43,660 nucleotides of DNA from a virus: the IMG/VR virus record IMGVR_UViG_3300019884_000126, positions 1 through 43,660 of that record. One strand, 5' to 3'. Each line of letters starts with the position of its first letter. Position 1 is the first letter of the stretch. Positions 24,994-33,784 of the stretch are shown one piece after another. Made by a program: the position numbers and the translations under genes. The notes below the pieces were generated by a model. It saw only the letters and a list, made by a program, of their open reading frames with translations. It made no database searches and was not told where the DNA came from.

Positions 24994-25770
24994 TTAAATT
25001 ACTTCAACTGATTTAAAAACTTCAACAGTAGCTGATACTAATACTGCAGTATCTACAGTTCCAGCAGCATTCCAATTAGCCCTAAACGATAAAACTCCAC
25101 CGTTTGCGGGAACTTTAGATAAAACTAATGGTATTGCACTTGCCCAAGTGCCTTGATTTTGTCTAAATGCCCTGTAATAAACTAATTGTTCAGATGTTGA
25201 GGTCATAATTAAATTAATTTCAATGTAAGCTCCTCGATCTGTGGCACCACCAGCAACTTCTGGCATAATAGCTACTGCATCATAAAGTACACTGTATCGA
25301 CAAATATTAAGAGTACCTATTTTATTAAAATATAAAGTAATTTTACAATGATCTCCAACAGAAAGTACATTTATTGGGATTGTATATGTACCTAATGTTT
25401 GAACAGTTGTTGTTGTATTTGATAAAACTGTATTGTAAACTTTCGATAAAAGTAATTTATAACCAGATGATCCAGATTCTCCAGGAATTCCTTGTTCGCC
25501 TTGAATTCCCTGATCTCCTTTTGGTCCCTGAATTCCTTGAGGTCCAACTGGACCTTGAATTCCCTGTGGACCTTGTTGACCAATTGGTCCATCATTTCCA
25601 TCTACTCCATTAGTTCCATTTATTCCCGGATCACCCTTTGGTCCAATCGGTCCAGAATCTCCCTTTTCACCTTTTTCACCTGGCGGACCTTGAATTTGAT
25701 TTGGATCATAAATAGGTATTCCCTCAGGATCGGCCAAGTATCTTCTGAGATAATCAGTTTCTTCACTCAT
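24994..25770 (-). CDS. collagen-like trimeric fibre protein with beta-sandwich head (258 aa)
   Basis: I use the ATG at 25770, which overlaps the upstream stop by eight bases; an upstream ATG at 25863 would add 31 residues overlapping another gene. Residues about 28-105 are Gly-X-Y repeats rich in Pro, Gln and Asp (GPPGEKGEKGDSG...). Residues about 110-258 form a beta-rich domain (YKLLLSKVYNTVL, DHCKITLYFNKIG, SFRANWNAAG) of the C1q/TNF-like trimer kind that caps phage collagen fibres. Likely a host-contact or decoration fibre. The codon-poor Gly-X-Y DNA is itself a repeat. A weak ribosome-binding site fits translational coupling. Confidence 0.82.
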   Translation of the reverse strand: MSEETDYLRRYLADPEGIPIYDPNQIQGPPGEKGEKGDSGPIGPKGDPGINGTNGVDGNDGPIGQQGPQGIQGPVGPQGIQGPKGDQGIQGEQGIPGESGSSGYKLLLSKVYNTVLSNTTTTVQTLGTYTIPINVLSVGDHCKITLYFNKIGTLNICRYSVLYDAVAIMPEVAGGATDRGAYIEINLIMTSTSEQLVYYRAFRQNQGTWASAIPLVLSKVPANGGVLSFRANWNAAGTVDTAVLVSATVEVFKSVEVI

Positions 25771-26563
25771 AATCGCAGAAATCTCCTGCCGGAATTCCAT
25801 AATTGGAAGGTAAAACTGGACGGGGTTTTTTATATGGTCCCTGGTAACCATAATCATCTTCACAGAAACTATTACAACCAGATGATTCTCTGTGAATTAC
25901 AGCTGCCGAGTAAACTCCATTAACTATTCTCTTTGCTTTGAGTAATTGTATTTGATATCTGTTTCTGTAATACTCAGCCGCTTGTAAATTTTGACCCGGT
26001 CCTTCTTTTTCAAAAGATTTCCACATGACATAACTTTTAATAGTTCGTCTACGAATATAATGTGGAATCTTAAATGAAGTTCCATCTGGAACTCGATAAA
26101 ATTCTATGATTACAGAATTACCAATCTCCGATCCCCATAAATTATCAGGAACTGATGCGATAGTTTCATTTATTCCGGGATTAAATATGACTACATTCTC
26201 TCCAAAAGTACTGTAGAAATATTGAAACGGCCTTCCAACTGGTCTTGAATTTGAATTTGAATCACTCGAAGACCCTATCTCAAATCCCGATGAAAATGCA
26301 CTTGGTTCAAAAGCTCCCCCAATAATTGATGATCCCCCTAAATTCCATATCCAATTTTCGTAATCAATTTGAGCAGCTGGATCTAATCTAAATCCCTTCC
26401 AAAGGATCTTTCTAATGTTTTGAACATATTCTGGTAATTGATATTGTGAAGTTCCAGAAATAGTACTCAGACTCAATCTGTCAATAATTGATTCTGTTTC
26501 GCGGGCAATCTCAATTTCGGCATCAAGAGAAATTCGAGCTAAATATTCATTAGTCCAAAGCAT
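25763..26563 (-). CDS. probable head-tail connector/tail adaptor protein (266 aa)
   Basis: The N-terminal half is helical (DAEIEIARETESIIDRL) followed by Q/Y-rich strands. The end, with IRRRTIKSYVMWKSFEKEGPGQNLQAAEYYRNRYQIQLLKAKRI, has the shape of the C-terminal helix of podovirus head-tail connectors. Cysteine-containing tail GCNSFCEDDYG follows. It matches the general pattern of the product at 28595-29215 (another connector). Good ribosome-binding site (AAGG, six bases). Confidence 0.6.
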   Translation of the reverse strand: MLWTNEYLARISLDAEIEIARETESIIDRLSLSTISGTSQYQLPEYVQNIRKILWKGFRLDPAAQIDYENWIWNLGGSSIIGGAFEPSAFSSGFEIGSSSDSNSNSRPVGRPFQYFYSTFGENVVIFNPGINETIASVPDNLWGSEIGNSVIIEFYRVPDGTSFKIPHYIRRRTIKSYVMWKSFEKEGPGQNLQAAEYYRNRYQIQLLKAKRIVNGVYSAAVIHRESSGCNSFCEDDYGYQGPYKKPRPVLPSNYGIPAGDFCDYE

Positions 26564-26582
26564 AAATTACCTTAGAAATTAC

Positions 26583-28589
26583 TCAAACATTATTGAAAAT
26601 AACCCAACTAAATGTAGCTACATCTCCGGCATTAGTACTTCTCACAATAAAACTCGTGCCGACTGTTTTTCCGGCGATATAAAGTTGACCAAGTGGAGCA
26701 CTTGTTGGAGTTACAAATATTCTAGAACCTGAGATTATTGCAGTACAATTAATAGTAACTTGACCAGCAACTAATGTCCCGATTCCAGATAGTGAATTAG
26801 TTAATCCCTCAGTAAATTTAGGCCCGGCTCCTCCATAATAAACTGTACTTTGTGGCTGTAAAGTATTCGCACCATCTTGATAAACGCCAACAATTCTATC
26901 GGCAGTTGGATAGGCTATACTGTAACCCACCAAATTATTATTTGTAACTATGTGGAAATTATCATCAGGAATTGATACAAATATCTTAGAGCCAGCTACT
27001 GAAGCTGCTGTGGTGTTTCCAACAATTACTACTCTAACATAGTCTCCATTGACAACATTTATTAAGGCTTTATTGAACGGTAAATTTGGTATTCTTAAAA
27101 ATGCATTACCAATTATTTGAACCGATAAACCATCTCCAGAGGTTGGAAATGCAAAATCTATTTCAATAACTGATGTACTATTAATATCAGTTGAATCAGA
27201 ATGAAAGTGACATCCTTCAACTCTAACCATTGAATTTGAACTAGTTGTATTACCAGCTAATTTTAATGCCGAATAATTCTTAGTATGGTGAGTAAATACA
27301 CAACTACTGATATTTAATATTCCACTTGTCCAGGTAATACTAGGACCAGGTGCATTAAATATTCCCAAAGTTTCATTTAAAATAAAATTACAATTATCAA
27401 AACTAACTAATGTATCAGATATTTTACATATACTGAAACCATCAAACATGCAATTATCAATTGTAACTGTCCCTCCGCCTTGGAATCCCGTAGCAATATC
27501 TAATGCTGTTCCATAGTAAAACAGACAGTTTGATATTTTCATATCATCTGTTCTACGGATTTTAATTGCAGTACAAGATTTATCTAATATGTCAAATTGT
27601 TCATCGCCAGTGTAGTTGTACTTTGGAACCCAAGGCCAGAAATGACAATTATCTACTCTAATTGAGTCATAATTATTCAAAACATTTAATCCGGCACTAT
27701 ATCCGGCAATAATACTATTGAAAATCGACCAACCACTCGAATCCGACACCATTGCAATACTTTCAATATGGATTCCCTCCCAAGCACCTGAAATTATTAC
27801 ATCATCAATAATTCCCCTAGCACAATTTTGAGTAAAGAAAAATGGCGGATAGTGTTTGTAATTAGCTATTCCAGTTCCCCAAGGTTGAATTGCTTCAACA
27901 CTGAAATGTTTATAGATTGGGGCTAGTGAGATATGTGGCCCATCGCTTACAAATATTCCACTGTAATTAGTATTAATATTTGAATCAATCATTAATCGAG
28001 TATTAGATGGACCGGCCCCTTCAAAAGTGACCCGATTATAATCTTCCAAGGCTATATAAGTGATTGGCGCATAAATCTGATAAGAACCACCAGGAATATA
28101 AATCTTTCCCCATTGAGTTCCTAATGACATTAATGCTTCAAAAATACCAGAAGTGGCCGAAGTTATGAACCAATTTCCTGCGGTGTGATTTAAAGCTGGG
28201 ACAAAAGTTAAAGTATTACCACTTCCACCAATTAATTTAATTACTTCATTCCCGCCGATTGCATCAACAACTCTCAAATAGTGGTGCTGATTTGATCCTT
28301 TAACACCGAGAGGTAGTTTATTGAAAGTTACTGTATTAGCTATTCCACCAACTAACGAGGTAGTTTCCGATAAAATTGCCGTAAAGTTGTAATCGGTAGA
28401 TATTTTAATTTGATCTGACTGATATGCAAATTCATATTCTGTGACACTGGAATCATTAGTCCGCCGGAATATTTGTAACGGCTCACTTGGCTCACTAAAT
28501 TCATGATTATCATTCCAATGACTTGGTTGAACCTTAGTTAAATCTGAAGTATCTGGTTTAGGACTAAAAAATGTGTGTTTAATTGGCAT
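26583..28589 (-). CDS. tailspike with right-handed beta-helix (668 aa)
   Basis: Residues 1-60 are the particle-binding end (HTFFSPKPDTSDLTKVQPSHWNDNHEFSE), common to podovirus tail proteins. From about 165 the sequence becomes beta-helix-like: GKIYIPGGSYQIYAPITY, TFEGAGPSNTRLMIDSN, then rungs such as ISNCLFYYG, IDNCMFDGF and VEGCHFHSD. These are typical of pectin-lyase-fold spikes, which bind or cleave surface polysaccharide. The C-terminus is beta-rich. No catalytic residues can be assigned from sequence alone. AAGGAG is nine bases from the ATG. Confidence 0.85.
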   Translation of the reverse strand: MPIKHTFFSPKPDTSDLTKVQPSHWNDNHEFSEPSEPLQIFRRTNDSSVTEYEFAYQSDQIKISTDYNFTAILSETTSLVGGIANTVTFNKLPLGVKGSNQHHYLRVVDAIGGNEVIKLIGGSGNTLTFVPALNHTAGNWFITSATSGIFEALMSLGTQWGKIYIPGGSYQIYAPITYIALEDYNRVTFEGAGPSNTRLMIDSNINTNYSGIFVSDGPHISLAPIYKHFSVEAIQPWGTGIANYKHYPPFFFTQNCARGIIDDVIISGAWEGIHIESIAMVSDSSGWSIFNSIIAGYSAGLNVLNNYDSIRVDNCHFWPWVPKYNYTGDEQFDILDKSCTAIKIRRTDDMKISNCLFYYGTALDIATGFQGGGTVTIDNCMFDGFSICKISDTLVSFDNCNFILNETLGIFNAPGPSITWTSGILNISSCVFTHHTKNYSALKLAGNTTSSNSMVRVEGCHFHSDSTDINSTSVIEIDFAFPTSGDGLSVQIIGNAFLRIPNLPFNKALINVVNGDYVRVVIVGNTTAASVAGSKIFVSIPDDNFHIVTNNNLVGYSIAYPTADRIVGVYQDGANTLQPQSTVYYGGAGPKFTEGLTNSLSGIGTLVAGQVTINCTAIISGSRIFVTPTSAPLGQLYIAGKTVGTSFIVRSTNAGDVATFSWVIFNNV

Positions 28590-28594
28590 GTTAA

Positions 28595-29215
28595 CTAACT
28601 CCTTGTGAATACTCTATCAGATTTACTAAGTAATTGGATTTTCTTTTTGTACTCTTCCAATTCTGGTTCATATTTTGCCCAGAATTTAGAGGCTTTAATG
28701 AATTCTTCATTCTGTTCTAACAAATCAGCCGTACAGTAATTCTCAACTAAATGCAAATAATTAGTATTTATTGGAATATGCAATTGGTCGTTGAGAATTG
28801 GTGCAGTAGCTTTGTAAAATATCCTAAAAACTCCCGTTGGATTACTAGTTCTCCCATCAAATGCTATTCTATTTGGACCGGCAATTACTAGTGTCCGGGC
28901 CGTCCCTGATCTTATTTCCCAGTCTGATCGATACGAAAACTCTCTTCGATCTGATCCAATCTCAAAAAATTGAGAAATTCCAGAATACCAGATTCTCGTT
29001 AATCGGTAAAAGTTTGGAATTAAATCTGTTAAATTGTAGTATGTGAGATTACTTTGAAACGGCAATTCAGTTTCGGCGTCCAAACATTCTGAATAGACTA
29101 CAATTTCATCAACGGCATCTTGGATTGAGTTATTTAAATCTTGATTCGAGTAGTAGGTAACTGCCAAATCATTTAAATTATCACTTATTTTACGTGCCAT
29201 TGTAGATCTTAGCAT
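28595..29215 (-). CDS. head-tail adaptor protein, gp4-like (206 aa)
   Basis: Contains SDNLNDLAVTYYSNQDLNNSIQDAVDEIVVYSEC and, near the end, YLHLVENYCTADLLEQNEEFIKASKFWAKYEPELEEYKKK. This two-helix plus beta layout is that of the adaptor that stacks on the portal (phage P22 gp4 or T7 gp11 type). An internal ATG at 29200 (MARKIS) is possible. Placed just before the tailspike in the late transcript. Confidence 0.7.
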   Translation of the reverse strand: MLRSTMARKISDNLNDLAVTYYSNQDLNNSIQDAVDEIVVYSECLDAETELPFQSNLTYYNLTDLIPNFYRLTRIWYSGISQFFEIGSDRREFSYRSDWEIRSGTARTLVIAGPNRIAFDGRTSNPTGVFRIFYKATAPILNDQLHIPINTNYLHLVENYCTADLLEQNEEFIKASKFWAKYEPELEEYKKKIQLLSKSDRVFTRS

Positions 29216-29223
29216 AAAATAAC

Positions 29224-29742
29224 CTAAATTGAAGCTATTAACTCTTCATAACTAACTGGCAAATTTCCCTTACGACACCGAATGATTGTGTTGTAAGTTT
29301 CCTTAGGTTCACTTTGGTACTCAATATCTTTGAAGCCACATTCCTGCAGTAAAACAGCAAATTCACCCGTATCCATCAAACTGACATGATAATCCCCAGG
29401 ATATCTTTGCAAACCATAAATGGTTTTCTTCCAGAAATCTCTAAGACCTTTATAATTTGTAATGTAATTAGTCGCAATCTTAGAGAATTCTGGGTATGAA
29501 ATGTAAAGATAACCATCTGGAATTAGTGCATTATAAAACATGATCAGGATATTTTTGTGATGAATCTCTTCAAGATGTTCGATAGCGTGGAAAAGTAATA
29601 TTTCTTCAACGGACTCCCTTGAGAATCTCTTTGAGAAACTTGTAAGTAAATCCACCACCTCGTCAGGATTATTTTTAATTTCCGCGTCAATATTTAAATA
29701 ACCCTCAATTTTATTATTACCACAACAGACATTTAGTTTCAT
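29224..29742 (-). CDS. SAM-dependent methyltransferase-like protein (172 aa)
   Basis: Residues 1-20 give a degenerate motif I (LNVCCGNNKIEGYLNID, with D19 as the likely SAM-ribose acid), and LFHAIEHLEEI (51-60) is the 'HVLEHL' motif of class I methyltransferases. The C-terminal part (LLQECGFKDIEYQSEP) matches the family. Residue CCG replaces the usual GxG start. It overlaps the glycosyltransferase gene by four bases (ATGA), so both are probably made together. A target such as a glycan or capsid protein is inference. Confidence 0.8.
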   Translation of the reverse strand: MKLNVCCGNNKIEGYLNIDAEIKNNPDEVVDLLTSFSKRFSRESVEEILLFHAIEHLEEIHHKNILIMFYNALIPDGYLYISYPEFSKIATNYITNYKGLRDFWKKTIYGLQRYPGDYHVSLMDTGEFAVLLQECGFKDIEYQSEPKETYNTIIRCRKGNLPVSYEELIASI

Positions 29743-30470
29743 GCTTTAGCTTCGAAAACTGATTTAATTTCATCAAAGTACTCAGATCCTCTATCAAGTT
29801 TCTCTTTTTTAGTTAATTTAATATCCTCTTCGTGATATTTCAGGAGTTTTTCTCGAGTTTTAATTGAAATTATTTCAGGAGATAAAACATGACCAGTCGG
29901 AACTTTACAATCGACTAGAATCTTAGAATCTGGATCAAACTGTTTTAACTTACAACAGTAGTAAATATCTTCAGTTTGATGACTTGAGGTGATGAAATAT
30001 GGAGGTGGCATTTCTAACAGCCGTTTGACTTTTAACAAAGTACACGCAAACCCGACTGCATAACATTCTACCACTCCCTCTTTTAAACCTGATTCCCAAT
30101 CATTGTAATAATCTAACTGAATTTGTCTCTCATTTTGAGATTGATTCTTAAAGAACATTGGGTTAAACGGTGTGCCCCGAATGAATGTTAATGCCATTAC
30201 AACATCCCCATCGGCATCTTTTAAACTCTGATAAGTTTTGGGCGCCAGAACCATATCATCGTCCAGAAACCATATATAATCACATTCGAGTAACATGGCA
30301 TATTTGGCTGCCTGTGCCCGTGCATTATCTATTGAATATCTTTCAGGATGAAATAATATGAATTCATCCGATGTATCCCTCCCTAATCTAAACCATTCCT
30401 GACAGTGAGAACCGTAAACTATTGATTTAACCGAATCTAAGACATTTGTACAAACGAGAGTTTTTGACAT
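29739..30470 (-). CDS. family-2-like glycosyltransferase (GT-A fold, 243 aa)
   Basis: SIDNARAQAAKYAMLLECDYIWFLDDDMVLAP (about 46-77) shows the GT-A pattern, with D70-D71-D72 as the metal-binding DxD motif. ADGDVVMALTFIRGTP and a later HQTEDIYYCCKL (with ED as the possible base) follow. No membrane segment is visible, so a soluble cytoplasmic enzyme is likely. It sits in the late operon beside a methyltransferase and downstream of the decoration protein. Modification of virion proteins or host surface glycans is one reading. Confidence 0.85.
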   Translation of the reverse strand: MSKTLVCTNVLDSVKSIVYGSHCQEWFRLGRDTSDEFILFHPERYSIDNARAQAAKYAMLLECDYIWFLDDDMVLAPKTYQSLKDADGDVVMALTFIRGTPFNPMFFKNQSQNERQIQLDYYNDWESGLKEGVVECYAVGFACTLLKVKRLLEMPPPYFITSSHQTEDIYYCCKLKQFDPDSKILVDCKVPTGHVLSPEIISIKTREKLLKYHEEDIKLTKKEKLDRGSEYFDEIKSVFEAKA

Positions 30471-30489
30471 TTTACTCTTTCTAAGAAAG

Positions 30490-30515
30490 AAGGGGAACTT
30501 GGAGAAATTCCCCTT
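30490..30515 (-). terminator. hairpin after the capsid block, probable terminator/attenuator
   Basis: Eight perfect pairs, AAGGGGAA (30490-30497) with TTCCCCTT (30508-30515), enclose a ten-base loop. On the minus strand it is followed by a pyrimidine-rich CTTCTTTCTTA stretch. It stands between the decoration protein gene and the glycosyltransferase gene, so it may reduce expression of the downstream enzyme and tail genes relative to the capsid. Confidence 0.65.
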
Positions 30516-30550
30516 TTAAGATGATCAAACCATTCAATCGGAGAAACAAC

Positions 30551-31081
30551 TCACATCAAACGAATAAATGCTTTAACGGCATCATAATAAGCTGTAGCAG
30601 ATGCTGCATTCATTCCATTATTTGAACTAGGTAAAGATGCAAAAGATGCCAAAGTTGCAGCTACAACAACTCCAGCCTCAATTCCATTAGTTACAGTTCC
30701 ACTTTGAACCCAACCATTATTAGTTGCAGGAACTAAAAGATCTCCAATTGCATAGGCAATCGTATTTGATGCCCAATCATTTGTAGATGCTGCTCTAGTT
30801 GCCCTTAAAACTTTGACATGCCGATTAAATCCATAAACTTGAACATTTTGCATAGTTCCAGGTTCAATATTACGAATAGCTGGTCCGGCAGTAAATGCTG
30901 CAATTTTAGCTGGATTAACTCCGGCATTTGATGGTAAAACTACAGCAAGTCCATCATCCACTCCATTCATTAGAAATACACATGGCTGTCCGGCTTGAAT
31001 TGTAACTGTATCCATGTTTTTAACTACATGAATCATCAATTCCGATTTCCCACCACCGGCATTCCACATTTTGAAATTCAT
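30551..31081 (-). CDS. probable head decoration protein (176 aa)
   Basis: Alternating beta strands rich in Ala, Gly, Asn and Val (MIHVVKNMDTVTIQAGQPCVFLMNG). It lies right after the capsid in transcription order. The end (ASATAYYDAVKAFIRLM) is a helix. Good start with AGGAG nine bases upstream. Placement, beta-richness and size suggest a capsid-stabilising or decoration protein. I cannot name a family. Confidence 0.62.
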   Translation of the reverse strand: MNFKMWNAGGGKSELMIHVVKNMDTVTIQAGQPCVFLMNGVDDGLAVVLPSNAGVNPAKIAAFTAGPAIRNIEPGTMQNVQVYGFNRHVKVLRATRAASTNDWASNTIAYAIGDLLVPATNNGWVQSGTVTNGIEAGVVVAATLASFASLPSSNNGMNAASATAYYDAVKAFIRLM

Positions 31082-31147
31082 AACATTCGTCTCCTATTGT
31101 ATCCTTTAACTACTTTGGCTTTTGACGTTTCGTTTTATGAAACTTCA

Positions 31148-31240
31148 TTATCTTTGAGGCGGCGGATTATTTGGATCCTGTGGATTACTTGGATCTTTTG
31201 GATCTTGAGGCGGCGGTACCGGTTTTTTTGGATCTGGCAT
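31148..31240 (-). CDS. proline-rich microprotein (30 aa)
   Basis: Preceded by a strong AAGGAG six bases before ATG. The product is almost all Pro, Asp, Lys, Asn and Gln (MPDPKKPVPPPQDPKDP...). Such a good ribosome-binding site just downstream of the capsid gene argues for real translation, although the length is small. Possible roles are a linker or chaperone peptide; none can be assigned. Confidence 0.6.
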   Translation of the reverse strand: MPDPKKPVPPPQDPKDPSNPQDPNNPPPQR

Positions 31241-31266
31241 TTCTTTCTCCTTTTAAATTTAAAACC

Positions 31267-32355
31267 TTAAATTGAACTAAACGTAAGTGTTCGAGAGATA
31301 TTTCCCAAAACACCCTGTTTACGACGGTTATTACTTAGGGTGTTGCCCATCCAAAGAATATGTTTACCTTTGACGTCCTGATTAATGGGCTTTTGGAATT
31401 CCGTAGCTACGAAGTTTGTTTCTGATTCATAAATAATCTTGAAAAACTTCGTATTAAGGAAATACGCAGTTCCTTTTGTAGTATCAGCAGTTAAAGCACC
31501 TTGGCCGCCATTTGCTGCTACATCTGGAATATCTTCATCCCAAACAACTTTTGCTCCCCAGAACTTGAAATTCTGATAGGGGTAGTCATTATCGGACGAT
31601 GTTGCTCGGTATTTCTCCATCATCGCCTGATGCAAAAGTCCCCAAGTTGTCATATCTGTCCAAATTAAATCTGGCGGGCCACCAGAACCTTTGGAAGTTA
31701 ATTGATACATTGTCATGAATTCACTTAACAATGCAGCACCTGATGTTGCAGTTGAAGTTTTTGAAACATTTCGCCAGAATTTCTGAGTCGATTGGTTAAT
31801 ATTTCCAACTGAATAATTTAAACTCGGATCGTACATAACCCATCTTGGTAATGGATCAATTGATGCGGCGCCATTTGCATTATTAATGTATGGTTCTCGA
31901 ATATCTGTGCCACTTCCTGCAAGTGCTCCCAAAAGGAGATGTTTTGTGAAGTTTTCTTCCATCCCTAATTCGGCAATTTTTATCCGAGATTCAAGTAAAC
32001 TTACTAATCTATGCTTATTTTGCTTTCTTTCCCGTTCAGAAATTACAATCGGCGAAGCAAGTTGCCGCCATTCCACTTGTAATTGAGTTAAACCATCATT
32101 CGGCACGAGTGGTAATTCATCATAACCATCATATGGTTCCATTCCACCGACATTGATTAGGAGATCTTCGGCAATATATAATCCGCCGTCTCTACTTTCC
32201 CAAAGATCTTTTTGCTTCAACTCATTAAAGAGTGGATTAGATTTACTTATATTATCAGTTAAAGTTTTGCGATAGTTTGCAAGCGACGAAGATACCAGGG
32301 AATCATAGTTAAAAGTGCTGGTCGCCGGTGATCCTGCTCCACCATAAATTGCCAT
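31267..32355 (-). CDS. major capsid protein, HK97-fold type (362 aa)
   Basis: Length and order (directly after the scaffold, near the portal) fit a major capsid protein. The N-terminus MAIYGGAGSPATSTFNYDSL is followed by an extended stretch with NVGGMEPYDGYDELPL (E-loop-like). The interior has PIVISERERKQNK, helical LLESRIKIAELGMEEN and a beta-rich C-terminus (FVATEFQKPINQD). No N-terminal protease target is seen. AAGGAAA six bases upstream. It is expected to be the most abundant virion protein. Confidence 0.85.
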   Translation of the reverse strand: MAIYGGAGSPATSTFNYDSLVSSSLANYRKTLTDNISKSNPLFNELKQKDLWESRDGGLYIAEDLLINVGGMEPYDGYDELPLVPNDGLTQLQVEWRQLASPIVISERERKQNKHRLVSLLESRIKIAELGMEENFTKHLLLGALAGSGTDIREPYINNANGAASIDPLPRWVMYDPSLNYSVGNINQSTQKFWRNVSKTSTATSGAALLSEFMTMYQLTSKGSGGPPDLIWTDMTTWGLLHQAMMEKYRATSSDNDYPYQNFKFWGAKVVWDEDIPDVAANGGQGALTADTTKGTAYFLNTKFFKIIYESETNFVATEFQKPINQDVKGKHILWMGNTLSNNRRKQGVLGNISRTLTFSSI

Positions 32356-32365
32356 TTAGTTTTCC

Positions 32366-33172
32366 TTATTTCTGCTCACTTAGAGCCATTGCAATTGATT
32401 CTTTGATGGATGGGAGCGCAGAACCTTTTGAGATTCGTTTATCGTCCACATCAGAGGAAAGGTTTCTCACTGATGATTCCTTTCGATTCGCATTAATTCT
32501 ATTAATTCTATCAACCGACTTTAATTCAGTTGATTTTCCTACTCTGACGAGAGTATAAATTTTACTCAAGTAATTCTTCAATGAAATCTTTGGGCCAGGA
32601 GGAACTAAATGAATCTCTTTGATCATAAGCTCCGCTTCTTTTTCTGAAAGTTTATTTTCTTTGAAAAAGGTATCTAACTCAATCGAGAATTCCCTTTCGG
32701 CAACCTTACGTTCTTTCTCGGCCAATTCTTCTTTTAGGGCATTTAACTTTCGATCTGAATCCTCTGTTATCTTATTTAAAATTGCTTCGAGTTTATCTTT
32801 TAAATCGGGATACTCATCGGCAAGAGTTTCCTTTAAAACGGCCTTAATATCTTTCTCGTCTGATTTAGTTACAGTTTCACCAGGAGATATTAATCCCACT
32901 CGTAATGCCAGATCTTGAATTATTCCCTTAGACTGCGACGGATCTCTTAATGCCCTAAGTAAAGTAACTGCTGTCTCAATTTCCTGAGCTTCTTCATCTG
33001 AATCTTTTGATTCTGACTTATCTTTTGAATCATCATCCTCAGATTCAGCTTCTGACTCTTCATTTTCTTCAGATTCAGGCTCAGTTTCTTTAGGCTCTGA
33101 AGTTTTTGTTTGATCATTCTCAGTCTCCTGAGATTTTACTGCTTCATCAATTGATTCTTTTAATGAACTCAT
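32366..33172 (-). CDS. capsid scaffolding protein (268 aa)
   Basis: Residues about 15-68 are very acidic and Ser/Glu-rich (EPESEENEESEAESEDDDSKDK). A helical middle follows (LEAILNKITEDSDRKLNALKEELAEKERKVAERE), and a basic C-terminus ends SIKESIAMALSEQK. This acidic-coiled-basic plan is that of P22-like scaffolds, and the gene lies directly upstream of the capsid gene in transcription. Basic C-termini usually bind the capsid protein. Good ribosome-binding site. Confidence 0.85.
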   Translation of the reverse strand: MSSLKESIDEAVKSQETENDQTKTSEPKETEPESEENEESEAESEDDDSKDKSESKDSDEEAQEIETAVTLLRALRDPSQSKGIIQDLALRVGLISPGETVTKSDEKDIKAVLKETLADEYPDLKDKLEAILNKITEDSDRKLNALKEELAEKERKVAEREFSIELDTFFKENKLSEKEAELMIKEIHLVPPGPKISLKNYLSKIYTLVRVGKSTELKSVDRINRINANRKESSVRNLSSDVDDKRISKGSALPSIKESIAMALSEQK

Positions 33173-33204
33173 CTCATTAACCTTTCACTTAATTAAATTA
33201 TTAA

Positions 33205-33375
33205 TTACTTCCCTTTATGACTCAAATGCCCAAAAGACCCGGTTCTCAACATTTCTTTGATTTTAAGTTTAAGCTTCGCTTTCGAAGATATTTTGCCATT
33301 TTTAATTCCATTCTTTGAGACACCAGATGGATGTCCAGAAGTAGATTTAGGTTTAATTGCAGGAGCTTTCGCCAT
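33205..33375 (-). CDS. small basic protein (56 aa)
   Basis: Lysine-rich protein (MAKAPAIKPKSTSGHPSGVSK ... SSKAKLKLKIKEMLRTG), with AAAGGG before the ATG. Compact and helical in its second half. It is placed between the scaffold and the gene at 33380. Basic short proteins here may bind DNA or the scaffold. Not recognised. Confidence 0.65.
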   Translation of the reverse strand: MAKAPAIKPKSTSGHPSGVSKNGIKNGKISSKAKLKLKIKEMLRTGSFGHLSHKGK

Positions 33376-33379
33376 TTAA

Positions 33380-33748
33380 TTACCCTTTACGAGCCAATTC
33401 CGCCTCAATCAGTCTTCTAAATTCAACCCATTGGGCCTGGAATTTAGTTAAAGAATCCGAACGTGCATCTCTTAATGCATTAACTTGATCCGCCGTTGAA
33501 TTTTCATCAACATTTTCATTGGCTTCATCAATTTTCTCAAGGAAATCATTTCGAGTATCGAGAAGTCTCTCAAATGCCTCATTAATATTCTTTGGATCTT
33601 TATCACTTTTAGGAGTTTGAGGTTGTTTCCCCTTATCTTTTCTCCTGTCTACTTCTATTGGATTCTGAGATGATTTATCTTTATCCAATTTCGACTGATC
33701 ATTTGCAGATTTAGTCTGCTGATCCCTTGTATCTTTCTCTCTTTCCAC
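33380..33748 (-). CDS. hypothetical acidic/helical protein, GTG start (122 aa)
   Basis: GTG start at 33748 with AAAGGAG eight bases upstream. The N-terminal half is low complexity (DTRDQQTKSANDQSKLDKDK), and the C-terminal half is helical (DFLEKIDEANENVDENSTADQVNALRD...). It lies between portal and scaffold genes. Possibly an assembly factor. No family recognised. Confidence 0.65.
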   Translation of the reverse strand: MEREKDTRDQQTKSANDQSKLDKDKSSQNPIEVDRRKDKGKQPQTPKSDKDPKNINEAFERLLDTRNDFLEKIDEANENVDENSTADQVNALRDARSDSLTKFQAQWVEFRRLIEAELARKG

Positions 33749-33784
33749 TTTGTATCTCCTTTGAAAATAAAATTGAAATTTAAA

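Noticed and set aside
25392-25613. antisense frames across the collagen-like gene
   Set aside because: They follow the Gly-X-Y codon periodicity and have no ribosome-binding site, so they are shadows of the real gene.
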